Assembly: GCA_904501675.1 (NCBI GenBank)
Contig: CAJGCL010000002.1
Location: 1-49,153 of the forward strand
DNA: 49,153 bases
Direction of reading: 5' to 3'
Origin: Clostridiaceae bacterium
GTDB lineage: Bacteria; Bacillota; Clostridia; Oscillospirales; Acutalibacteraceae
This document shows, in pieces, positions 23,995 to 33,399 of this stretch; within the stretch, counting starts at the first letter, position 1; every line of letters starts with the position of its first letter. A model generated the notes under the pieces. The model did not search any database. It was not told the origin of the DNA and saw nothing but the letters and a program-made list of their open reading frames with translations. The position numbers and the translations under genes are program-made.

Positions 23995-25050
23995 ATGAGA
24001 ATAAGGATAATTACAATACATGGTATACCTAATTTCGGCTCGGTATTTCAAAGCTATGGTTTATGTAAATATTTGAAAGAAAGCGGATATGAAGATACAG
24101 AGATTATTGATTATAATCCCGCTTACTATAACAAGGGAAGCATAAAGACTCTTCTTGGGAGAGTGCTTAATTATAAGAGCTATATTATCAGAACCCGAAA
24201 ATTCCGTGACTTTGTTGCCAAGAATCTTTCACTCACATCAAAAAAATTCAAGACGATAAATGAGCTTAGTACTGAGAATTTTGATGCCGATGTGTATATT
24301 GCCGGTGGGGACCAATTGTGGAATGTTTTTCATGATAGTGGTAATGACCCGGCATATAGGTTAACTTGCTTCAACGGTAAAAAAATATCTTACGCAACAA
24401 GTATGGGTCAAAAGGATTTTCCACCAGATGAGCTTAAAAAATTGGCGAACGATATCAGAGATTTTTCAAGCATTGCAGTTAGAGAGGCAAGTTCTGTTCC
24501 TCTTCTGAAAAGTCAAGGACTTGCGGCAACGAATGTTGTTGACCCTGTGTATCTTCTTCCTGTTGAAGAGTATGAAAAATTTCTTGTTCCGGTTAATCAG
24601 CCGGATTATATGGTAGTGTATCTTGTTACTCCATCAAAGCTTTTAGAAGATACTATTACTTACTTAAAAAATAAATATAATCTGAGAGTTATCCTTTGTT
24701 CAGGTTTTTCTAAAAAATGCACTTGCGACGAATTCAAAAAAGACTTAGGTCCTGATGAGATTCTTAGTTATATAAAAAATGCAAAAATTGTGTTATCGTC
24801 CTCATTTCATGCAACCGCATTTTCAATAATGTTTCAAAAGCAGTTTTATACTATTCTTCCTGATACGCACACAAACGAGCGCATTGAGGATTTACTGGAA
24901 AAACGCGGTCTTAGCTATAGAATAGTTAAAAATGACACAAAATTTGATGAAAACTTTGATAAGGAAATAGATTATTCATCCATCAAGGATTATAGTTGTT
25001 TAGTAGAAAAATCGAAGGATTATTTGAAAAACGCTCTTTCAGAAGAATAA
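23995..25050 (+). CDS. Polysaccharide pyruvyl transferase family protein (copy 1)
   Basis: A 351-aa protein of the WcaK/CsaB/PssM family, which transfers pyruvate from phosphoenolpyruvate to sugars as a ketal. The N-terminus has the family pattern THGIPNFGSVFQSYGL; AGGDQLWN (about residue 103), SYATSMGQ (about 130) and SSSFHATAFSIMF near 265 with the conserved His follow. The ATG at 23995 is two bases after the previous stop and gives the normal family N-terminus; the open frame extends upstream into the neighbour without support. Directly follows FrhB copy 1, with which it is probably translationally coupled. Confidence 0.85.
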   Translation: MRIRIITIHGIPNFGSVFQSYGLCKYLKESGYEDTEIIDYNPAYYNKGSIKTLLGRVLNYKSYIIRTRKFRDFVAKNLSLTSKKFKTINELSTENFDADVYIAGGDQLWNVFHDSGNDPAYRLTCFNGKKISYATSMGQKDFPPDELKKLANDIRDFSSIAVREASSVPLLKSQGLAATNVVDPVYLLPVEEYEKFLVPVNQPDYMVVYLVTPSKLLEDTITYLKNKYNLRVILCSGFSKKCTCDEFKKDLGPDEILSYIKNAKIVLSSSFHATAFSIMFQKQFYTILPDTHTNERIEDLLEKRGLSYRIVKNDTKFDENFDKEIDYSSIKDYSCLVEKSKDYLKNALSEE

Positions 25051-25054
25051 AACT

Positions 25055-26269
25055 ATGAATAAAGAAAAAATGAGAATAGCACAAATAAACACGTGCTCTT
25101 ACGGAAGTACCGGCGGTATTGCTAAAAAAATCCATGCAGAATTAAGTGAACAAGGCCACGAAAGCTTGTTTGCATATGGTTTTGGGCCAGATGTCAATCA
25201 CAAAAGCGTTAAGATTAGCAACAAAGTGAGTGGATTGGTTCACAAAGTTATTTCGGAGTTTATAGGTTTGCATGGTTATGCCTCCGTTATATCAACAATA
25301 AAATTAGTTAAAAAACTAAAAAAATTCAAGCCGGATATTATACATTTGCATAATCTTCATGGTGGATACATAAATCTGAAAATATTGTTTGATTATATAA
25401 AAAAAGAAAACATTAAGACGGTAATAACCTTACATGATTGCTGGTTATTTACGGGAAAATGCTATCACTATTATGAAGCCAGATGCGATAAATATTTGCA
25501 TAATTGCGGAAATTGCCCTCAGTTGTCCATGTACCCGAAAAGCAAATTCTTTGATTTTACAACAAAGATGCTTAATGATAAGAAGAATTTATTTAAAGGA
25601 ATAAAGAATCTTCATATTGTTACGGTTTCTCAATGGCTTAAGGAGCAAGCACAAGCAACGTTTTTAGGGAGGTTCCCAATAAGCGTTGTTAGCAATGGTG
25701 TTAACGATGTTTTTCGTGTTACTAATAGCACTGAACAAACGGAAGTTACAGACAAAATAAAAGGAAAGTTTGTTATCTTGAGTGTTGCATCTGTATGGGA
25801 TGAACATAAAGGAATGAAAGATATTGAAGATCTTTCATTGCGTCTTGCTGATGATGAGGTGATTTTGGTTGTGGGAAAAATCACCAACAAAAAACCCTTG
25901 CCAGATAATATTATTACCATAGACAGAACAGAGAATATAGAGAAACTCGTTGAGATATATAATGCAGCAGATGTTTATGTGAGCATGTCAACAGAAGAAA
26001 CTTTTGGACTTACAATAGCAGAAGCGCTATGTTGTGGTGTTCCTGCCATAGTATACAATGCAACCGCATGTAGAGAAATGGTTGAGAATGGCAAAAATGG
26101 GTATGTTGCACAACCTCACAATATAGAGCAGGTTTATGAGTATATTCAAAATATAAAGGCCGATTCCTTCACATGTGAAAGAATGTCTGTTTTTTTCAAA
26201 GAGAAATATTCTGGCAAAAAAATGATAGAGGGCTACTTCAATGTATACGCAAATCTATATAACATATGA
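25055..26269 (+). CDS. Glycosyltransferase family 4 (WcaC-like)
   Basis: A 404-aa GT-B glycosyltransferase. The N-terminal half shows INTCSYGSTGGIAKKIH (10-26), IIHLHNLHGGYIN (about 93), and the segment LHDCWLFTGKCYHY with a following Cys-rich C..C...C..CP pattern (about 127-150), as in colanic-acid type GT4 enzymes. The C-terminal half has VSNGV, VASVWDEHKGM, and MSTEETFGLTIAEALCCGVP with the GT4 E-x7-E motif (about 310-330). The ATG at 25055 has a weak RBS; a second Met lies at codon 6. It sits between the two pyruvyl transferase genes. Confidence 0.9.
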   Translation: MNKEKMRIAQINTCSYGSTGGIAKKIHAELSEQGHESLFAYGFGPDVNHKSVKISNKVSGLVHKVISEFIGLHGYASVISTIKLVKKLKKFKPDIIHLHNLHGGYINLKILFDYIKKENIKTVITLHDCWLFTGKCYHYYEARCDKYLHNCGNCPQLSMYPKSKFFDFTTKMLNDKKNLFKGIKNLHIVTVSQWLKEQAQATFLGRFPISVVSNGVNDVFRVTNSTEQTEVTDKIKGKFVILSVASVWDEHKGMKDIEDLSLRLADDEVILVVGKITNKKPLPDNIITIDRTENIEKLVEIYNAADVYVSMSTEETFGLTIAEALCCGVPAIVYNATACREMVENGKNGYVAQPHNIEQVYEYIQNIKADSFTCERMSVFFKEKYSGKKMIEGYFNVYANLYNI

Positions 26270-26313
26270 GTTGTGTAAACTGAATTATGGTTTTTAATAA
26301 TGGGGAGTACAGT

Positions 26314-27372
26314 ATGAAAATAGGAGTAATTACATTCCATTGGGCATCAAACTATGGCGCTGTATTGCAAACATATTCCTTGGTTAATTATTTGAAAAAA
26401 GAGGTTGGCGCAGATGTCAAAGTTATTGACTACTGTCCAAAGAACCAGGAAATATCGTTGTTTAATTCTGTAAAAGTCCGAAAACCACAAATTATTGCTC
26501 AAAAGCTGAAGGAATTAAGGCGAGAGAAAAAAATCAAATCATTCAGAAAAAAACTACCATTAACAAAAAGATATTATTTAAATCAACAGTTAAAAGAGGA
26601 ACCTCTTGATTTGGATTATGTCCTGACCGGTAGCGATCAGATTTGGAATCCTTCTTTTTTAATGTGGGGTGAACGAGGAAAAGCGCCAACATATTATCTT
26701 GATTTTGTTGACGGAAACACAAAAAGGTTATCAGTGAGTGCGAGTTTTGGGTGCCATTTTCTACCCGAAGAATGTCAAAATATTGCAAAACCGTTACTTG
26801 AGAAATTTGAAGGAATAAGTGTACGCGAAAACACCGGGATAGAGATTCTCTCTTCAATGGGAATAAATGATGCAACTGTAACTGCAGACCCTACCTCATT
26901 AATAACGCGTGAAGATCTAATGGAGCTTTGTGGGGTTGAAGACTCTTATGCAAAAAACAGAGTTTCAACATTCATCTTAAGAGAGCAAGAAGACAAAACA
27001 AAAGAGCTTATATCAAGTATATGCAGTGTTCTTTCAGATGAAAAGCCTGTCGATATAGACTATTTATCTATGGAAGACTGGCTTGCAGCTATAAGGGATA
27101 GTCGGTTTGTCGTTACAAATTCCTTTCATTGTGTTATGATGTGTCTCAAACTACATACACCATTTTGTGTAATTTTAGAAAACGGAAAAAGAAGCGGAAT
27201 GAACGACAGATTTACGACGCTATTTAATAAACTTAATCTTACAGAGAGAATGATAACTTCTACAGATGATATACAAACCATAAAAAAAGAAATTGATTTT
27301 GACTCTGTGGATATTCAATTGTTGGAGTATTCCACCTCTTTAAAAAGTTTTTTGGAAAGGAACCTCAAATAA
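26314..27372 (+). CDS. Polysaccharide pyruvyl transferase family protein (copy 2)
   Basis: A 352-aa paralogue of the gene at 23995. It has ITFHWASNYGAVLQTYSL at the N-terminus, TGSDQIWNPSF near residue 105, SVSASFG near 137, SVRENTG and VVTNSFHCVMMCLK with the conserved His near 275. The ATG at 26314 follows GGGGAG; an upstream ATG at 26287 lacks an RBS. Its stop overlaps the next start by one base (TAATG). Together with the first copy it suggests two pyruvylation events or two acceptor sugars (inference). Confidence 0.87.
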   Translation: MKIGVITFHWASNYGAVLQTYSLVNYLKKEVGADVKVIDYCPKNQEISLFNSVKVRKPQIIAQKLKELRREKKIKSFRKKLPLTKRYYLNQQLKEEPLDLDYVLTGSDQIWNPSFLMWGERGKAPTYYLDFVDGNTKRLSVSASFGCHFLPEECQNIAKPLLEKFEGISVRENTGIEILSSMGINDATVTADPTSLITREDLMELCGVEDSYAKNRVSTFILREQEDKTKELISSICSVLSDEKPVDIDYLSMEDWLAAIRDSRFVVTNSFHCVMMCLKLHTPFCVILENGKRSGMNDRFTTLFNKLNLTERMITSTDDIQTIKKEIDFDSVDIQLLEYSTSLKSFLERNLK

Positions 27373-28775
27373 TGAATAAATATAACAAATTGGCAAAAAA
27401 CACAGGGATTTTTTTTATTGCCAATTTCGGAAGTAAGGTTTTATCTTTCCTTTTTGTAAGATTTTATACCGAACTTCTTTCCGTGGAAGAATACGGTATA
27501 ATAGACCTGCTTCATACAACTGCTAGTTTGGCTGTTCCAATTATAACGCTTTGTATAACCGAAGCTGTCTTAAGATTTTCTATTGATGATGAAACCAATA
27601 GAGGTAAGATTCTTACCAACGGATTATTTACGGCAGTTTTAGGAAATGCTTTGTTTGTTTTCACAGCACCATTATTAGTAAAAGTGGAAGCTTTTAGTGA
27701 TAATATAATGTGGATATATTTACTTTCGGTTTCTAATTCGGTGTATATGATCACATCCCACTTTGCAAGAGGTATAGGTAACAGTAAATTGTTTGCTCTT
27801 TCCGGTATTTTGCATACAATTTTTCAAATTGCACTTAACATAATCCTACTTGCCGGTTTATCATTGGGTATAAAAGGATACCTTGTTGCATCGGTTTTAT
27901 CGAATTTTGTGGTGGCGGGTTATGTTTTCTTCCGAGGAAATCTTTACAGGTATATTATAAAAGGTATCGATAAAAAGTATTTAAAAGCCATGCTTATATA
28001 TGCCATCCCACTTGTACCTAATTCTGTTTTTTGGTGGATTATGCAGTCCTCAAACAGATATATGATTACCTTCCTATTGTCGGCAACGCATAATGGGCTG
28101 TATGCGGTTGCGAATAAAATACCTACCCTTATAACAACAATAAGCAGCATCTTTTTTCAGGCTTGGCAGATTTCGGCAGTTGAAGACGCAAATTCTGATG
28201 ACAGAGCAAAATTCTATACAAATATATTTCAGATACTTTCATCTCTAATAACTATTGCTTCGTCGGGCGTTTTGATTATTCTTCAACCCTTGTATAAAAT
28301 TCTTACAGAAGAATCCTATTATAGTGGATGGACAAGCGTGCCGTTTTTATTATGTGCTACTATTTTTTCCTGTTATGCTAGTTTTTTAGGAACAAACTAT
28401 GTTGCTATGAAAAAGACAAAGGGCGTTTTTTTAACTACAGTTATAGGCGCTGTTGTTAACGTTTCATTCAATTTTTTGCTTATTCCTTATGTAGGAATAA
28501 GAGGTACAGCCATATCAACCTTCTTAGCGTTTTTTGTTACATGGCTTGTTCGAGCTATCGATACAAGAAAGTTTGTAAAAATAGAATATTCACCCATTCA
28601 ATTTATTATACCGACTTTTATTTTGTTACTTCAATCCATACTACTTACTTTTGGTGTTGAAACAATTTTATTGCAGATAACATTATTTATCGTAATAGTA
28701 GTTTGTTATATAAGATCATTAAAAACCCTGATTGGAGACGGTATAAATATGTTGAAAAAGAAGGGTGGAAAATAA
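27372..28775 (+). CDS. Wzx-like polysaccharide flippase
   Basis: A 467-aa membrane protein with about 14 hydrophobic segments of the oligosaccharide flippase (MOP) superfamily. It begins YNKLAKNTGIFFIANFGSKVLSFL, and has FYTELLSVEEYGIIDLLHT (about 35) and PLVPNSVFWWIMQSSNRYMI (about 212), both typical of Wzx/RfbX proteins. It should flip the undecaprenyl-diphosphate repeat unit across the membrane for the Wzy polymerase. Joined to neighbours by one-base TAATG overlaps at both ends. Confidence 0.92.
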   Translation: MNKYNKLAKNTGIFFIANFGSKVLSFLFVRFYTELLSVEEYGIIDLLHTTASLAVPIITLCITEAVLRFSIDDETNRGKILTNGLFTAVLGNALFVFTAPLLVKVEAFSDNIMWIYLLSVSNSVYMITSHFARGIGNSKLFALSGILHTIFQIALNIILLAGLSLGIKGYLVASVLSNFVVAGYVFFRGNLYRYIIKGIDKKYLKAMLIYAIPLVPNSVFWWIMQSSNRYMITFLLSATHNGLYAVANKIPTLITTISSIFFQAWQISAVEDANSDDRAKFYTNIFQILSSLITIASSGVLIILQPLYKILTEESYYSGWTSVPFLLCATIFSCYASFLGTNYVAMKKTKGVFLTTVIGAVVNVSFNFLLIPYVGIRGTAISTFLAFFVTWLVRAIDTRKFVKIEYSPIQFIIPTFILLLQSILLTFGVETILLQITLFIVIVVCYIRSLKTLIGDGINMLKKKGGK

Positions 28776-29914
28776 TGCTTGTAATTACGGATAGGGCTCA
28801 ATGTAGTGGCTGCGGTGCTTGTGCTTCTCTATGCCCGAAGGACTGTATAACAATGGTCCCAGACAACGAGGGGTTTCTTTACCCAAAAGTTAATAAAGAG
28901 CTCTGCATTAATTGTGGCTTGTGTACTAAAAGGTGCCCTGTTATCAATAAAACAGAGAGCCAAAACAAAGAGATTCAGTCATATGCTGCAAGGGCAAAGG
29001 ACGAGGAGATTCTTCTTAAAAGCTCATCGGGCGGTATGTTTTCCCTCTTTGCTAAAAGCGTGCTTTCTAAGGGTGGTGTTGTTTTTGGCGCAGCGTTCTG
29101 CCAGGATTTTTCTGTGAAGCACACATTTATTCAATCAGAAAAAGAGCTTCCTTTACTCCAAGGCTCTAAATATGTGCAAAGCCAAATTGGCGAAAGCTAT
29201 ATTCAGGCTAAAGCATTTCTTGAAGAAGGCCGACATGTGCTTTTCACAGGTACACCTTGTCAAATCGGTGGTTTGTACGCTTTCTTAGGCAAAGATTATG
29301 ATACGTTGATTACTCAAGATATTATCTGTCATGGCATTCCATCTCCGATGGTATGGAAAAGCTATGTGTCTACACTTGAACAAGAAGCGGACTCAAAGCT
29401 TTCATCAGTACGTTTTAGAGATAAAAAAACCGGCTGGAAAAATTACTCTCTAAATTTCAGTTTTGAAAACGGTACTCAATACAGCTGGTCTCATAGAGAT
29501 GATTCGTATTTTAAGTCGTTTCTTATGAATCTATGTCTAAGACCCTCCTGCCACCAGTGTGCATTTAAGGACAAGCACAGGCAAAGTGATATCACCCTTG
29601 CCGATTTTTGGGGAATAGAAAATGTCTGCCAGGAACTTGACCATCGTAACGGCACCTCTTTTGTGAGCATAAATTCCCAAAAAGGTAAAGAGTTTTTTAC
29701 TACCCTTTCACAAAAAACTGTGTCTAAACAAGTAGATTTTGAAAAAGCAATCAGCTTTAATTCATCTATGATTAACTCTTCACCACAAAATAAAAACCGT
29801 GAAAAATTCATGAAAACAGTTGAACGGTATGGCTTTATAAGTGCAAAGAAACTTTTGCAGATGAATTTTTTTGAAAAAATAAAAAGAAAAATAGTTTCAA
29901 TTATAAAGAAATGA
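28775..29914 (+). CDS. FrhB-like Fe-S protein of polysaccharide locus (copy 2)
   Basis: A 379-aa paralogue of the gene at 22817. The N-terminal ferredoxin domain has Cys10/13/16/20 and Cys44/47/50/54. The FrhB domain follows with LLKSSSGGMFSLF (about 82), LQGSKYVQSQIG (about 127), FTGTPCQIGGLY, DIICHGIPSP and a final CxxCxFKDKHRQSDITLADFWG. The ATG at 28775 overlaps the flippase stop by one base; upstream in-frame codons lack support. It lies two genes away from pyruvyl transferase copy 2, so each transferase has one Fe-S partner in the operon. Confidence 0.87.
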   Translation: MLVITDRAQCSGCGACASLCPKDCITMVPDNEGFLYPKVNKELCINCGLCTKRCPVINKTESQNKEIQSYAARAKDEEILLKSSSGGMFSLFAKSVLSKGGVVFGAAFCQDFSVKHTFIQSEKELPLLQGSKYVQSQIGESYIQAKAFLEEGRHVLFTGTPCQIGGLYAFLGKDYDTLITQDIICHGIPSPMVWKSYVSTLEQEADSKLSSVRFRDKKTGWKNYSLNFSFENGTQYSWSHRDDSYFKSFLMNLCLRPSCHQCAFKDKHRQSDITLADFWGIENVCQELDHRNGTSFVSINSQKGKEFFTTLSQKTVSKQVDFEKAISFNSSMINSSPQNKNREKFMKTVERYGFISAKKLLQMNFFEKIKRKIVSIIKK

Positions 29915-29923
29915 GGAATAAAT

Positions 29924-30970
29924 ATGTCATCTTTTTCAGGAAAAACACTTATGATTACAGGTGGTACAGGTTCATTTGGTAACGCTGTGCTTAATCGTTT
30001 TTTGCAAACAGATATTGGCGAGATCCGCATTCTTTCCCGTGATGAAAAGAAGCAGGATGATATGCGCCATGAATTTCAGGCAAAAATGCCTGAGGTTGCG
30101 GAAAAAATTAAGTTTTATATCGGAGATGTAAGAGACCTTGCAAGCGTTAAAAACGCTATGCATGGTGTAGACTATATTTTCCACGCTGCAGCGCTTAAGC
30201 AGGTACCCTCTTGTGAATTCTTCCCTATCGAAGCAGTAAAAACAAATGTTATCGGTACCGAAAATGTTCTCACCGCAGCTATTGAAGCAGGTGTTAAAAA
30301 TATTGTTTGCCTTTCAACCGATAAGGCAGCATACCCTGTTAATGCAATGGGTACATCTAAGGCTATGATGGAAAAGGTTATTGTTGCTAAAAGCAGAACA
30401 ATAAGCCCGGAAAAAACAAAAATCTGTTGCACACGTTACGGTAACGTTATGTGTTCAAGAGGTTCAGTTATCCCTCTCTGGATTGACCAGATTAAGCAGG
30501 GCAAGCCTATTACAATAACAGAGCCTTCTATGACTCGTTTTATAATGTCTCTCGATGAGGCTGTTGACCTTGTTCTTTTCGCATTTGAAAATGGTGTGTC
30601 AGGTGATATTCTTGTTCAGAAAGCTCCTGCTTGTACAATTGAAACTCTTGCTAAAGCAGTAACAGAGCTTTTCAATCCTGAAACAGAAATCAAGGTTATC
30701 GGTATTCGTCATGGCGAAAAAATGTATGAAACCCTTCTTACAAATGAAGAGTGTGCAAATGCATTTGACATGGGTGAATTCTATCGCGTACCTTGCGATA
30801 ACAGAGGTCTCAACTACGATAAATACTTTAAAGACGGCGACAAGGAGAGAAATCCTCTTACTGAGTTCAATTCAAATAATACAGACCTTCTTAATGTGGA
30901 GCAGGTAAAAGAAAAACTCCTTTCTCTTCAGTATATAAGAGATGAAATTGCAGCTTGGGAGAACAAATAA
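29924..30970 (+). CDS. fnlA: UDP-GlcNAc 4,6-dehydratase/5-epimerase (FnlA/CapE type)
   Basis: A 348-aa short-chain dehydrogenase that starts UDP-N-acetyl-L-fucosamine synthesis by dehydrating and epimerising UDP-GlcNAc. Visible: NAD-binding GGTGSFGNAVLNRF (about 13-26), the LSRDEKKQDDMRHEF motif that marks this family, HAAALKQVPSCEFFP, and the active-site STDKAAYPVNAMGTSKAMME, where Met sits at the usual Tyr position as in CapE. Unlike the first gene of the operon it has no membrane domain. GAGG precedes the ATG. The next two genes complete the pathway. Confidence 0.93.
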   Translation: MSSFSGKTLMITGGTGSFGNAVLNRFLQTDIGEIRILSRDEKKQDDMRHEFQAKMPEVAEKIKFYIGDVRDLASVKNAMHGVDYIFHAAALKQVPSCEFFPIEAVKTNVIGTENVLTAAIEAGVKNIVCLSTDKAAYPVNAMGTSKAMMEKVIVAKSRTISPEKTKICCTRYGNVMCSRGSVIPLWIDQIKQGKPITITEPSMTRFIMSLDEAVDLVLFAFENGVSGDILVQKAPACTIETLAKAVTELFNPETEIKVIGIRHGEKMYETLLTNEECANAFDMGEFYRVPCDNRGLNYDKYFKDGDKERNPLTEFNSNNTDLLNVEQVKEKLLSLQYIRDEIAAWENK

Positions 30971-30971
30971 T

Positions 30972-32174
30972 ATGAAAATTCTTGTTACAGGAGCAAAGGG
31001 GTTTGTAGGTAAAAATCTTTGCGCTGCGCTTTACAATGTTAGAGACGGCAAGGATAAAACAAGAGGTATTGATTCAGACATTACTGTTTTGGAATATGAT
31101 ATTGATACAGACCCTGCCCTTCTCGATGGCTACTGCAAGGAAGCGGATTTTGTATTTAATCTTGCAGGTGTAAACAGACCACAGAATACAGAAGAGTTTA
31201 TGGAAGGTAACTTCGGTTTTGCATCCACTCTCCTTGAAGCATTAAAAAAATATAATAATAAATGCCCTATAATGCTTTCAAGCTCTTTGCAGGCAACTCT
31301 TGTTGGCAGATATGCCGAGGGAGATTACGGTAAGAGTAAAAAAGCAGGTGAAGATTTATTCTTCAGCTATTCAAAGGAAACAGGCGCACCTGTATACGTC
31401 TTCCGTTTCCCTAACCTTTTTGGTAAGTGGTGCAGACCTAATTACAACAGTGCTGTTGCAACCTTTTGCAATAATATTGCAAACGATTTACCGATTCAGG
31501 TTAACGACAGAGCAATTGAATTAACCCTTCTTTATATCGACGATTTGGTTGACGAAATGTTCAATATTTTGAGAGGCGACGCTCACAGATGCGAATATGA
31601 TGGTCTAAGCATTGTAGAAAAGCAAGACGGCAAATTCTGCTACTGCCCTGTTACACATAACGTAACCTTAGGCGAAATTGTTGATTTGCTGGAGAGCTTC
31701 AAAAATCAACCATCAACATTAATTGTTCCTGAAATCCCTTACAATTCATTTGCAAAGAAGCTTTATTCAACATATCTTTCTTATCTTCCAAAAGAAAAAG
31801 CCTCTTTTACTTTGAAAATGAATGTTGACCCAAGAGGCAGCTTTACAGAGCTTCTTAAAACTGAAAAATGCGGGCAAATAAGCGTAAATATTTCAAAACC
31901 TGGTATTACTAAAGGTCAGCACTGGCACAATACAAAGTGGGAATTTTTCATTGTTGTTTCCGGTAAAGGACTTATTCAGCAAAGAAAAATCGGTTCTGAC
32001 GAGGTTTTGAATTTTAAGGTTAGTGGCGATAAAATTGAAGCAGTTCATATGCTTCCCGGTTACACACATAACATTATAAATCTTTCCGATACAGAGGATT
32101 TAGTTACTGTTATGTGGGCTAATGAACAATTTGATCCTAATAAGCCTGATACTTTTTTTGAGGTGGTAGAATAA
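30972..32174 (+). CDS. fnlB: UDP-sugar reductase/epimerase with cupin (FnlB/CapF type)
   Basis: A 400-aa bifunctional enzyme of UDP-L-FucNAc synthesis. Residues 1 to about 250 are an NAD(P)-dependent reductase domain (VTGAKGFVGKNL at 5-16, NLAGVNRPQ about 67, SSSLQA). The last 120 residues are a cupin (RGSFTELLKTEKCGQISVN, then GQHWHNTKWEFFIVVSG with metal-ligand His pair). CapF uses the cupin to epimerise C3 and the reductase domain to reduce C4. The ATG at 30972 is one base after the previous stop; its stop overlaps the next start as TAATG. Confidence 0.93.
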   Translation: MKILVTGAKGFVGKNLCAALYNVRDGKDKTRGIDSDITVLEYDIDTDPALLDGYCKEADFVFNLAGVNRPQNTEEFMEGNFGFASTLLEALKKYNNKCPIMLSSSLQATLVGRYAEGDYGKSKKAGEDLFFSYSKETGAPVYVFRFPNLFGKWCRPNYNSAVATFCNNIANDLPIQVNDRAIELTLLYIDDLVDEMFNILRGDAHRCEYDGLSIVEKQDGKFCYCPVTHNVTLGEIVDLLESFKNQPSTLIVPEIPYNSFAKKLYSTYLSYLPKEKASFTLKMNVDPRGSFTELLKTEKCGQISVNISKPGITKGQHWHNTKWEFFIVVSGKGLIQQRKIGSDEVLNFKVSGDKIEAVHMLPGYTHNIINLSDTEDLVTVMWANEQFDPNKPDTFFEVVE

Positions 32175-33358
32175 TGGATATTAAAATTGATTATTCAGAC
32201 GTTTCTTTTAAAAATAACGGTAAATTGAAGCTTCTTATAATTGTGGGAACACGCCCGGAGATAATCCGCCTTGCTGCAGTTATAGATAAATGCCGTAAAT
32301 ATTTTGATTGTGTTCTTGCTCATACAGGTCAGAACTATGATTATAATCTTAATGGCGTTTTCTTCAAGGATTTAAAGCTTCAGGACCCTGAGGTTTATAT
32401 GGATGCTGTTGGCGATGACTTAGGAGCAACTGTTGGCAACATTATTAACTGCTCATATAAGCTTATGGCACAGATAAAGCCTGATGCGCTTCTTATTTTA
32501 GGTGATACAAACTCCTGCCTTTCAGCAATTCCTGCAAAGAGGCTTCATATCCCTATTTTCCATATGGAAGCAGGTAACCGCTGTAAAGACGAGTGCCTTC
32601 CTGAAGAAACAAACAGAAGAATAGTTGATATTATTTCTGATGTTAACCTTGCCTACAGCGAGCATGCACGACGTTACCTTGCAGACTGCGGTCTTCCAAA
32701 GGAGCGTACATACGTTACAGGCTCACCAATGGCAGAGGTGCTTCACAATAATCTGGAGGATATCGAAAAATCAGATATTCTCGCAAAATTAAATCTTCAG
32801 GAGAAAAAATATATTCTCCTTTCTGCTCATAGAGAAGAAAATATTGATACTGAAAAGAATTTCCTTTCTCTTTTCAATGCAATAAACACAATTGCCGAAA
32901 AGTATGATATGCCTATTCTTTATTCCTGCCATCCGCGTTCAAGAAAGCGTCTTGAGGAAAGTGGCTTCAAGCTTGACTCACGTGTAATCCGCCATGAGCC
33001 TTTAGGCTTCCATGATTACAACAAGCTTCAGATGAACGCTTTTGCAGTTATTTCTGATAGCGGTACTCTTCCTGAAGAATCAAGCTTCTTTACATCAATA
33101 GGCAAGCCATTCCCTGCAGTTTGCATAAGAACATCAACAGAGCGTCCGGAAGCGCTCGATAAGGCTTGCTTTGTGCTTGCAGGTATTGATGAAAAGTCTC
33201 TTGTACAGTCTGTTGAAACTGCAGTTTCTATGACTGAAGACGGCTTTCACGGAATTCCCGTTCCTGATTACATTGAGGAAAATGTTTCAACAAAAGTGGT
33301 AAAGATTATTCAGAGCTACACAGGTATTGTTGATAAAATGGTTTGGAGAAAATTCTGA
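32174..33358 (+). CDS. fnlC: UDP-N-acetylhexosamine 2-epimerase (FnlC/CapG type)
   Basis: A 394-aa non-hydrolysing 2-epimerase that would give UDP-N-acetyl-L-fucosamine in the final step. It carries VGTRPEIIRLAAV (about 18-30), HTGQNYDYN, LGDTNSCLS (about 115), MEAGNRCKDECLPEETNRR (about 135), LSAHREENID (about 215) and SDSGTLPEESSF (about 296), all landmarks of the WecB-like fold. The run FnlA-FnlB-FnlC in this order matches FucNAc modules of other capsule loci, which makes the CapG assignment more likely than plain WecB. Confidence 0.92.
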   Translation: MDIKIDYSDVSFKNNGKLKLLIIVGTRPEIIRLAAVIDKCRKYFDCVLAHTGQNYDYNLNGVFFKDLKLQDPEVYMDAVGDDLGATVGNIINCSYKLMAQIKPDALLILGDTNSCLSAIPAKRLHIPIFHMEAGNRCKDECLPEETNRRIVDIISDVNLAYSEHARRYLADCGLPKERTYVTGSPMAEVLHNNLEDIEKSDILAKLNLQEKKYILLSAHREENIDTEKNFLSLFNAINTIAEKYDMPILYSCHPRSRKRLEESGFKLDSRVIRHEPLGFHDYNKLQMNAFAVISDSGTLPEESSFFTSIGKPFPAVCIRTSTERPEALDKACFVLAGIDEKSLVQSVETAVSMTEDGFHGIPVPDYIEENVSTKVVKIIQSYTGIVDKMVWRKF

Positions 33359-33399
33359 TTTTAACTGACAACAATTCACTTTTTCACGGATGTGGTTAA

